From Apostichopus californicus (lineage: Eukaryota; Echinodermata; Holothuroidea; Aspidochirotida; Stichopodidae): DNA of 32,469 bases. Made by a program: the position numbers and the translations under genes. The stretch is from NCBI GenBank assembly GCA_020650975.1, contig JAIPMN010041446.1, forward strand, positions 1-32,469, written 5' to 3'. How positions within the stretch are numbered: the stretch's first letter is position 1; each line of letters begins with the position of its first letter. The notes under the pieces are model-generated. The model made no database searches. It had not been told where the DNA came from and was given only the letters and a program-made list of their open reading frames with translations. Shown here in pieces: positions 13,301 to 25,300 of this stretch.

Positions 13301-16300
13301 GTACGCGTTAATAGTAAGTATGTATTTATCGAACATCCAGCTAAACGTTATATTCAAGAACACAGTTCTAAAGTTTTCTGGTTGTTAATTTACTATTCAG
13401 TAAGTAAACGTGAATGAAACACATACCAGTAAACGGTTTGTCATTACTTACGACACTTTCTTCAGCTGTTGGCATTGTTTTGCATAGCAAAATATTCCAA
13501 TTACTTGGTCCTGGGTAAATTCTTTCCCAAAGTTAGTTTTGATTTGTAGTTCCTTTAAGGTAAGCAGTAAAGGCACACGGTTCCTACTTTCCAGGATAAG
13601 ATGATTTTCATCCGCTGAGCTAAATGACTTCAACATTAGACTGGTAATCTGAATCTAAGGAAATACGTTTCTGAGATTACCAGACCATCGTGCACAGTCA
13701 AAGGTTTATTTTGTTCCTCACGGTATATGTCACATAATATTCCAGAATTACAAAACAAAGCCCAAAAAAATATAAAAACTGTAATTACTATACTGTAGAC
13801 TACAACATGACATGCAGCGATATATTTCAAGGAATTATACCAGTTTGAGAACCAGAAGTAACGTTTTATTAATATATTTATAATTCCATGTCGTCTATGT
13901 TGGCCTAATATGGTCTATATATGGAGTGTTGATATGGTGGTGATAGTTTCCTTACAAAATAGACACACACACTAAATACATTAGCACACTATAAAAGAGA
14001 CAGCAACTTATCGTAGAAAAAGAAAGTTGATTCTCACTCTAAGCAGACTGACAGTGAGAACTGTACCAGTTAGCGATAGATATATATGTTTTCGTTCAAA
14101 TGTAATTCATCCAAATTTGAACTCTAAGGAATGACATTCAAATTCGATTAATTGAGTAGCAATATCGTTTCTGGCAATTTAATAACTTGACAAAGCTGTC
14201 GCCTTTCCTTATGGAAGTCTATGGTTGAAGTCTTTACTCCATATTTTCGTTGCGAGCTCGTGTTGAGGTCTAAACCCGGTGCTACGTAGTCATCCCTGTG
14301 TATAATATGCACGCAACTAATTTGCATAACGAGACATCACATACATAGTTAATATCCTTGTATTCCATTGCTTAAACATGGTGTTATAGTTTCATTGTAA
14401 CTTGGTAAATAGAATCGTTTACCCACTATATTCACTTTGGAGATCAAATTTCCTCATCTGCTCCTCAAACTTCGCGAAGAGCAATTTGACTGATTGTATT
14501 TCGCGTCACTTAAAAATGATTGCATAGCAAATGCTCTGGTTGATCTCTTAATGTCTGTTCAACATTAATTATAGGCTGTTTGAATACGTGATTTCTTTAA
14601 CTGTAACATTATACATAAGAGTATGTAGGATTTTGAGATTCGTTTTATACGTTAAAGATGAATAATCATAGCAGCTGATATTAAACATAAAAAACAACGT
14701 TTGATGGATTTTAATGATATTAAATCAATATTTTATAACATGACGGTGTCTTACTTGTTGACTTGCTGCAATTTGTAGTAGCAGTATAACAGACCTATGA
14801 TATTCGTTGGTATCATTCGTGTGCAGAGTAACTGTCCCAGAACACATTTTGGTTAGGCTATGCTGGTCCTTAGTCTGTACATGCAAATGAATAAACACAT
14901 TCTGAATATTTTAGTATATGCTCAGTATCAAATAGATGGTACAAAAGAAAGTTGATTTTGACTGGTTTAAGGACACTTTCATATCATCCTAGTAAGTTTT
15001 AAATGTAATATAAACTCGATAAATGTTCAAGTCCAAAAATTCCTACCCCCCTCCTCTCGCAATATCCTCTCAATATACACATCATATACATATATCATGC
15101 AACACTTAATGGAAACAATTGTATCCGTCTCAAGTCATCTGTTGTGTTATTGTTCTTACGATCACATCTCTAAAAGACAATTTTGGACAAAAAGAATGTT
15201 TGTCAGATTAGTCTCTAATTCCTCAATGTTTACACATAAAAGTAACTTCCATACATACCGCTATACCTTGGAACTGGTAATAACACACGTGGTATGTTAC
15301 GGCTAGACAAACTCAATGTCTTCTAAAAGATGCAATGACTTATTTATGTACATACACAGGCGTATAATTGATGGTGGCACACTTTGTATGTAATGCATAA
15401 CCAATAAGTTTAATGGTTTTATAATAAGACTGCAGCAAGACGAATTCCCTGCATGAGTTTTATGAGATGTTTAAGTCATTTCTTTTCTAGAATTATACAA
15501 AGAGGAATGTAAATGCAACAAAACTCAGCTGATCTTGTAGCTTGGTATTGATATTATTTTTCGCAAGACCAATCCAACTACTACTTATTGTGAAGTTTAA
15601 AATACTTACTTCAAGAGTCAGGTACTCCTCGGATACCAACGTCCATCTACCTCTTGTGAAATTTAAGTCAAATTCCCCTTCCCGTGGTTTCCATAAGACT
15701 GCCGAGAAATTAACATACATGTACGGTGACCGTGGTATAACTTTTAATTGGGTAATTGTATTGTCTTTACCTTCAATTTATGAATAAGTTCAAATTTAAC
15801 AAGCTGTTTTCCCATGTTAGTGAACAAATTTGCAAAATATATTTCCTCTCGTATTGTATTCTCAGTTCAAAAGAATTGCATAATGTTTCGTTGCATGATG
15901 GTCATCTTTTTAATTTCTCTCACCTTTGAGTGTGTCTGATTCACAAGGCCAAAGGGAGTCGTTTGGAAAACACAAAGGTACCAAGCAGTCGATGAATCTG
16001 TGTAGAAAGAAAAATCCCGTACTTTATCAGTATTACAAAAAAGATAATTTTCATCGATAAACTATGCTGTTTCTTTTTAATTAAAGTTTGTTGCAATTTT
16101 ATCAATAATTAGCCTATGCATTACAAATACATTATGCACGTCAAACTGTTATGAAATATGATCGTTTTCACTATCATTTATTTTCTTGTATTAATGTTGG
16201 GTAAGATAATATTAACATCCAAATAACCACTATGCATTACGTACATTAACTAATTTTGAATAGACACATCAGCTAAGCCGGTATATAATACATCAACAGT

Positions 16301-19300
16301 TGACAGATATTTCATATAGATTTTAAATTCTCGGATAAAAAAAATGGAAAACATTTTCTTTCTCTATTGTTAAACTTAATATTAGTTAAATTACAAGATT
16401 TTCTGCAATTTTGGACATTGTTGTGCATAACAAAGTAGCCCGACGACTTGTTCTTGTGTGAATTCAAATCTCGTTTCCGTTCTGATTTGTATTTCCTCTA
16501 AAGTAGACAGTACGGGCACATGGTTTCCATTTTCCAGAGTTATACTGTGCTGGTCCGCTTCACGAAATGTATCGAGTACCAGACAGGATAATGGAATCTT
16601 GATAAAGATAGAAACCACATTTGTATGAATTAAGTTTGTAAGCGAATATGTATTATTCGATGAAACATACCCATAGATTAAGGAAATGGATTTAAATTGG
16701 ATGTTATGTAGTCACGTTTATTTAATGAAAATATGTCATGTTTGTTACGTTTCCCAGGCAAAAGTGTAAACATACGTTTTTAATTGCTATTATTCGGAAA
16801 GAGAGACCCACGCTAGAAATCACCAGCTAACCAAATGGCAGTATGAATTAATTCGATCATGATCTGTTAATACAAGTAATGTAGACATATGTAAAAGAAT
16901 TGTTGCAACATGGAATTTTTATTACCATCTTTAGTAGATCTCGATCGAGTCTATTGTTTTTCATATTTATATTATTAATATTGTAATAAAACCAATTTAC
17001 CCTATGCCTTGATGCAATCTCAAGAAATTGAATGTTAGCTCTCTGTAAGAGTCTGATGTCAGTACGTCCAAGTGCCATGCCACCGGAACAAACACTTCTC
17101 AACATCTCAACATCCTCCTCGGGTTCAACAATCTGTTCAGAAAATCAAAATAAGACACTATTGACTCGGAGACTTTAAACCCAGCAAACAAATAAAGAGA
17201 GAAATATAAATTATCGATTTGGACGCATGAATCTAATTTGTCGATTGGTAGATGTTACTACACAAGTTATTCTCAGGTTCAGACTGAAGCATTGAGAAAA
17301 AAAAATAGAAAACAAAACTTTTTCGTTATTGGTATTTTACACCCAAGTGGTTTCATTACAAAGTAGACGATGTTAATGTTGTTGATAGTCATGCGTATGG
17401 CGTTTCCTTCTTACTGCGAAACACGCTAACTACATTGTGAGCAGTAGGGAAGTATACATTTCAATTACAGAGACGTTTTAAAAGCATCGTGACATATACG
17501 AGCAGGATATGAAGACAATGTTCTCGTCTAGCATGGCGTTATATCAACATTAAACCAAGTGAAACCTTCTGCTGTGCTGGATATATTGTATGATATCCTA
17601 AATGTTTTCAGGGTTAGCCTGCATCATTACTGAACACTTGCTTCATTTTGGTTTCCACAGAATATGCATTTGCAATGAAATATATAATTATGATAGTCAT
17701 ATGACAGAATACATGTTTATCCATTTACTTACACCGGAAGTCAAAGATTCCGTTGAGCTCAGTCGCCATTTTCCAGAGGAAACATCTAACTGAAAGACAT
17801 ATTCCAAAAGTTGCCAGTATACTGGAAAGAAAAAGTTATTAATCATGTTAGTTTGATAAAGTTTGAAACGTTAATTTTAGTACTTTTGAAGCCGTCGTTT
17901 TGTTGAAGCCGTTTGTTTTAATTGCTTAACGTTCTGTTGTCGATTTGAATTGTTGATGGATATGAATCGATTATTAAATACATGATATGTAGTTAAAAAG
18001 AACTATACACTTATAACAATATTTGTTAGGATGTTGTGGAATATTCTTACCGGTAATACTTCTTGAATTCATGTTCGATTTCAATGTCTCTACTGTTAGG
18101 GACAGAGGTAATACAAATTTACCGTGGAATCTGTTATTAAATGAAAACAAAATCTACATATTTTATATATATAGTAATAGCATGAAGGCGAAAGCTTGAA
18201 AACTACATCCGTGACGAGGAAGAGAACATTCACATGTTCGAAACATAAAAATTTAAAACAACACTCAGATAGAATAAAAAATAATGAAGTATTTCAAAGA
18301 AGGCAAATGTGTACCCTGAACTAACAGGAATTGAACTATAGCTTGTAAAAAATGCACCACCTTTATTCAGAGAAGTTATTCACATTTAATATTTTAATTC
18401 ATTCGTTTAAAAGCGTTTTAAATATGAGCTATGATTATGCTTATGAACTGTTTACTCACGCTAAGGTTTTCAGCTGAAGACACCGTTGTCCATATTTGAC
18501 CGCTCCTAACAGGTCTCCCTGGGAAATTTCGTGTTCTGATTGTGTTGTGAATACCAGTTTCTCTATTGATGATAGCACGGGAAGACTAAGTCCGGATTCC
18601 AGGGCTACCTCATTCTGGTGTGCTACCTTGAAACTGTCGTCTAGTTGAAGGCAGGGTACTTTGATCTAAAGATAATTACGGTGAAATGTTGGCTTACAAA
18701 TAATCACATTTTCCTTACAATATATGTAACTCAAGATTGTTCTGTATGAAAAATCTGGATACAGACTCGTTGGTTAATTGATGTTGTAGTCTTATATGAA
18801 CAGCAACTATCTTGAACAAGATAACTTGACGGTGATGTTAAAAAATGTTAATTTGGAATGAATCACCGGTCATCGCTGTGCATAATATGCACGCAACTAA
18901 CTTGCATATCCAAACATTACATACATAGTTAATATCATTGTATTTCATTGCTTAAATATGGTCTTATAATGTCACTGTAACTTGAACAATAGAATCGTTT
19001 ACCAACTATATTGACTTTCGAGATCAAATTCCTCATCTGCTCATCAAACTTAGCAAAGAGCATTATGACTGATTGTATTTTGCGTCACTTAAAAAATATT
19101 GCATAGCAAATGCTCTGGTTGATCTCTTAATGTTTGTTCAACATTAATTAAAGGCTGTTTGAATACGTGATTTCTTTAACTGTAACATTATACATAAAAG
19201 TATGTAGGATTTTGAGATTCGTTTTAAACGTTAAAGATGAATAATCATAGCAGCTGATATTAAACATTACAAACCACGTGTGATGGATTTTAATGATATT

Positions 19301-22300
19301 AAATCAATATTTTATAACATGACGGTATCTTACTTGATGACTTGCTGCAATTTGTAGTTGCAGTATAACAGACCTATGATATTCGTTGGTATCATTCGAG
19401 TGCAGAGTAACTGTCCCAGAACACATTTTGGTTAAGCTATGTTGGTCCTTAGTCTGTAAATGCCAATTAATAAACACATTTTGAATATTTTAATATATGC
19501 TCAGTATCAAATAGATGGTACAAAAGAAAGTTGATTTTGACTGGTTTAAGGACACTTTCATATCATTCTAGTAAGTTTTAAATGTAACATAAACTCCATA
19601 AATTTTCAAGTCCAAAAAGTCCTACCCCCCTCCTCTTGCAATATCCTCTTAATATACACTTCATATACATATATAATGCAAAACTTAATGGAAACAATTG
19701 TATCCGTCTCAAGTCACCTGTTTTGTTATTGTTCTTACGATCACATCTCTAAAAGACAATTTTGGACAAAAAGAATGTTTGTCAGATTAATCTCTAATTC
19801 CTCAATGTTAACACATAAAATTAACTTCCTTACATACCGCTATACCTTGGAACTGGTAATAACACACGTGGTATGTTACGGCTAGACAAACTCAATGTCT
19901 TCTAAAAGATGCAATGACTTATTTATGTACATACACAGGCGTATAATTGATGGTGGCACACTTTGTATGTAATGCATAACCAATAAGTTTAATGGTTTTA
20001 TAATAAGACTGCAGCAAGACGAATTCCCTGCAGGAGTTTTATGAGATGGTTGAGTCATTCCATTTCTAGAATTATACCAAGAGGAATGTAAATGCAACAA
20101 AACTCAGCTGATCTTGTAGTTTGGTATTGTTATTATTTTTCGCAAGACCAATCCAACTACTACTTATTGTGAAGTTTAAAATAATTACTTCAAGAGTCAG
20201 GTACTCCTCGGATACCAACGTCCATCTACCTCTTGTGAAATTTAAGTCAAATTCTTGTTCCCCTGGTTTCCATAAGACTGCCGAGAAATAAACATATATG
20301 TACGGTGACCGTTCTATAACTTTTGATTGGGTGTTTGCATTGTATGTATCTTCAGCTTTTGAATACGTTCAAACTAAACAAGCTGTTCTCGCATGTTAGT
20401 GAATACATTGGCAAAATATATTTCCTCTCGTATTGTATTCTTAGTTCAAATGAATTGCAAAATGCTTCGTTGCACTATGGTCATGGTTTAAATGTATCTT
20501 ACCTTTGAGTGTGTCTGATTCACAAGGCCAAAGGGAGTCGTTTGGAAAACACAAATGTACCAAGCAGTCGATAAATCTGTGTAGAATGAAAATTCCCGTA
20601 CTTTATAAGTATCTTATGAACTAAAGTTTGTTGCAATTATATCAATTATTAACCTATGCATTACAAATACATTATGTACGTCAAGCTGTTATGAAATATG
20701 ATCATTTTCACTATCATTTATTTTCTTGTATAAATGTTGAGTAAGATAATATTAACATCCAAATAACCACTATGCATTACGTACATTAACTAATTTTGAA
20801 TAGACACATCAGCTAAGCAGGTAGAAAATAAATCAATAGTTGACACATATTTCACATAGATTTTAAATTCTCGAATAAAAGTTTGAAAACATTTTCTTTC
20901 TCCATTGTAAAACTTAATCTCTGTCCAATTACAAGATTTTCTGCAATTTTGGACATTGTTGTGCATAACGAAGTAGCCCGACGACTTGTTCTTGTGTGAA
21001 TTCGATTCTCTTTTCCGTTCTGATTTGCATTTCCTCTAAAGTAGACAGTAAAGGAACATGGTATCCATTTTCCAGAGTTATACTGTGCTGGTCCGCTTCA
21101 CGAAATGTATCGAGTACCAGGCAGGATAATGGAATCTTGATAAAGATATAAACCACATTTGTATGAATTAAGTTTGTAAGCGAATATGTATTGTTCAATG
21201 AAACATACCCATAGATTAAGAAAATGGATTTAATTGGATGTTATGTAGTCACGTTTATTTAATGAAAATATGTCATGTTTGTTAGGTTTCCCAGGCAAAA
21301 GTGTAAACATACGTTTTAAATTGCTATTATTCGGAAAGAGAGACCCACGCTGGAAATCATCAGCTAACCAAATGGCAGTATGAATTAATTCGACCATGTT
21401 CTGTTAATACAAGTAATGTAGATATATGCAAAACAATTGTTGCAACATGGATTTAATATTACCATCTTTAGTAGATCCCGATCAAGTCTATTGTTTTTCA
21501 TATTTATATTATTAATATTGTAATAAAACCAATTTACCCTATGCCTTGATGCAATCTCAAGAAATTGAATGTTAGCTCTTTGTGAGAGTTTGCTATCAGT
21601 ACGTCCAAGTGCCATGCCACCGGAGCAGACACTTCTCAACATCTCAACATCCTCCTCGGGTTCAACAATCTGTTCAGAAGATCAAAATAAGACACTATAT
21701 ACTCGGAGTCTTTAATTCCAGCAACAAGTAAAGTGAGACATGGAAATTGTCGATTCGGACTCATGTATCTAGTTTGTCGATTGATAGATGTAACTACAAA
21801 AGTTATCATCAGGTTCAGACTAAAACATTCAGAAATAGGAAGAACAAAACTCTTTCGCTATTGGTCTTTTATAGCCAAGTTGTTTCATTCCAAGTAGACG
21901 ATTTCAATGTCGTGGATAGTTAAGCATGTCGAGTTCTCTTCTTACTGTGAAATGCACTAACTACTTTTTGAGTAGTAGGAAAGTATACATTTCAAATACA
22001 GATAATTCTTTATTGCATCATTACATAAACTAGCAGGAAACGAAAACAATGTTCCCATCTAACATGGCGCTATATCAGATGAGAAAATGTGTTTTGCTGA
22101 ATATTTGTATTGCATCCTAAATGTTTTCAGGGTTAGCCTGCATCATTACTGAACAATTGCTACATTTTGGTTTCCACAGAATATGCATTTGTTATGAAAT
22201 ATATATGATACTCATATGACAAAATACATGATTATCCATTTACTTACACCGGAAGTCAAAGATTCCGTTGAGCTCAGTCGCCATTTTCCAGAGGAAACAT

Positions 22301-25300
22301 CTAACTGAAAGACATATTCCAAAAGTTGCCAGAATACTGGAAAGAAAACGTTATGAATTATTTTAGTTTGATAAAGTTTGAAACGTTATTTTTTAGTACT
22401 TTTGAAACCGTCGTCATCTATGTATTAATTGCTTAACATTCTGCTTTCGATTTGAATCGTTAATTGATATGATTCGATTCCCACATACATTAAATGTAGT
22501 TAAAACATACTATACATTTATAAACAATATTTTGTTGATGTTGTGGAATATTCTTACCGATAATACTTCTTGAATTCATGTTCGATTTCAATGTCTCTAC
22601 GGTTAGGGACAAAGGTAATACAAATTGACCATGGAATCTGTGATTAAATAAAAACAACATCTACATATTTTATGTATAGTAACAGCATGAAGGCAAATGC
22701 TTTAAAGTTACATCCGTGAAGATGTTCGAACCTTAAACTTTAAAACAACACTCAGATTGAAAAGTATTTCAAAGAAGGCAAATGTGTACCCTGAACTAAT
22801 AGGAATTGAACTATAGCTTGTAAAATAATGCACTACCTTTATTCAAAGAAGTTATTTACATTACTACTATTTAGATTAATCCATATAAAAGCGTTGATAT
22901 ATGACCCATTATAATTCTTATAAATTGTTTACTCACTCTAAGGTTTTCAGCTGAAGACACCGTTGTCCATATTTGACCACTCCTAACATGTTCTCCTGGG
23001 AAATTTCGTGTTCTGATTGTGTTGTGAATACTAGTTTCTCTATTGATAATAGAACGGGAACACTCAGTCCGGATTCCAGGGTTACCTCATTCTGTTGTGC
23101 TACCTTGAAACTGTGGTCTAATTGGATGCAGGGTACTTTGATCTAAAGATAATTACGGTGAAATGTTGGCTTACAAAAAATCACATTTTCCTTATCATAT
23201 ATGTAACTCAAGATTGTTCTTCACGTCAAATCTGGATACAGACTCGTCGATTAATTGATGTTGTAGTCTTTAATCAACAGCCCTATCTTGAACAAGATAC
23301 CTTGACGGTGATCTTACCAAATTGTAATTTGGAATGCATCACCTGCTTGAACAGACAATTGTATTGACCAGTGAAATACATAAACAGCTAAGCACAAAAT
23401 ATTTGTTTTTTAATGCTTTTGTTTTTCGTTCATGACGGCTTCTCTAGCTTAATGAACTGTCGAATGGTTTTAATATGTGTACTACTAATTTAATGCCTAT
23501 AAAACTTAATGTAAATATGATGACTTACACTGCTTATATTCTTCGTGAAACGTTTTTGTTTTTTGACATAAACACTATTTCACACCGTAATTCAGACTGT
23601 ATATTATTGGTATTTAACAAAGGGAAACAACCAAAAACAATTTACCGTCCTACGTTTGCTTTCCAAAGCTAATTTGGATTTCAAGACATACATATTTTAA
23701 ATACATTTATAGACTGAAAATATTTTGAAACAATCAATTGAGTAAAAATAATTTCTCTTCAGGATCTTACTGTTGTTGATAAGCTGAGTTCCTTAATCAT
23801 AATAAATCATCATGTTTAACTCCATACACAGATCACAAAGTATATATATATATATATAACACCATGCCCAATGTACTCTACCTGATGCAGTTAGCGTGTG
23901 TAACACATTCGCTTAGACCAATACATTTAATACTTGTGTTGATTCTATTTGTTCGAAATCATTTCTAAACATCTGAGAAGTCTCGTTGCATATCACGGTG
24001 AGCCACACTCTGCCGACAATTTGGCACCTAAATGCAATATAGGCCTATATTCCACCAACATCACACAATGGTGGATTCGGAAAATAAAGAATACGCCATT
24101 GCTTGCATGTTGTCGAATATGGCACTAAACGTAAACAGTGCAACATATGGTTATAACCTGTGTGTACCTTTTTCCTCGATGCAATTTCAATAAGCTGTAT
24201 ATTTGATCTTTGTAAGAGTCTGCTGTCAGAAGATCGTATTATCATGCCATCAGAACACAATCCCTTCACAGTTTCAACGACTTCCTCTGGGTTATCTGGC
24301 TGTTCAAAAAGACATAGAGATGCAAATGACGCTCCTCCCTCCACACTTTTCAAATATTTGATTATTCTGCTCGAGGCTTTCTTGTTCAGTCCACAAGCAA
24401 AACGAAACACAAACTGAAGATCGACAGGATTAATTTTGTTTAGGTTATATTTAAGCCAGAAAGGCCAAAAGCTCCCGGCGTACGACGACAAATACCTAGC
24501 GGCATACCATTCAGCAAAAAGTTTGTGATAGAAACGGACGAGTTCATTTTGTTTAATGTGATGAATATCATTTTCTTCTGGTTCGTTGATTATTTCATTA
24601 GTTTTTTCTACAATAAGAATGCCGATGTATGAAAGTTCTTCATAGCAATCCTTTCCAACTGTGTCGATAAAGGTATGTTTGGGCCAAGCAATCATTTGTG
24701 CGTTTCCAGTGAGACCATCAAACGCAAGTCTGTTCAGTTTGGAGTATTCACGTATTGACTGATGAATTGGTTCCTTATGATCTTTCTTCCACATGTGACT
24801 GTAGAAACAGTCTATCACGTATTTAAAGAAACTCGTCACTGAAATAAACTCGATTACACCTTTTTGATCATTGGCTACATGGGCAAATAGGACGCAGAAC
24901 ATTGGGACCTGGCAAATATCATTTAGAATTGGACTATTGTTCAGAGCATTGGTTATCCGTCTACTTGCTTCCTGGTCACCACCAGTAACTGTTCGTTGAA
25001 TGTATTCATCCCTGGACTTTTCATCAAATCCAGTCAAGCTAATAGTAACAGTGGTTGGATGTAAATCTGTTGGTAATGAAGATGATCTAGTGGATACCAC
25101 AACCTTGACATTAGGGAACATCTTTCCAGCGATCACCTTCATAATGTCAGTTTCTATCACACTCCTTTTATCAGGATACTCATCATATCCATCCAACACG
25201 ATAACCACAGATAAACTGTGTCTCAGTATTTCCAGGATGTCATCATCCGTCAGAGGCCATTCCGGTGGCATCAAGACAAAACGAATAGCTTCAAATATTG

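Larger units (their letters stand above)
14291..18870. repeat. Left copy of about 4.5-kb tandem duplication (eight exons)
   Basis: The sequence from CATCCCTGTG (14291) lines up with CATCGCTGTG (18871) and stays collinear through eight exons and their introns at an offset of 4580 bases, with scattered substitutions and small indels. Exon pairs differ by about 1-8% by hand count. The left copy ends exactly where the right begins (…ATCACCGG|TCATC region), so this is a head-to-tail event, probably unequal crossing-over. The introns inside (up to about 1.1 kb) hold nothing else I can recognise beyond this duplication. Confidence 0.93.
18871..23345. repeat. Right copy of about 4.5-kb tandem duplication (eight exons)
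   Basis: About 4475 bases pair with 14291-18870. Similarity fades just after GCATCACC near 23345, which matches AATCACCGG at the end of the left copy. It contains the A,B,C exons of module 0, D,A,B,C of module 1 and the D exon of module 2. The introns carry short indels relative to the left copy (for example near 20600 and 22730) and no separate gene. Confidence 0.93.

Noticed and set aside
15097-19885. Plus-strand 69-codon frames at 15097-15306 and 19676-19885, nearly identical
   Set aside because: The likeness is explained by the 4.5-kb duplication. They lie in introns of the minus-strand gene and show no motif.
24045-24167. C-terminal extension of the NACHT open frame
   Set aside because: It runs past the AAG|GTACAC donor. 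Homology to the D units stops exactly at that donor.
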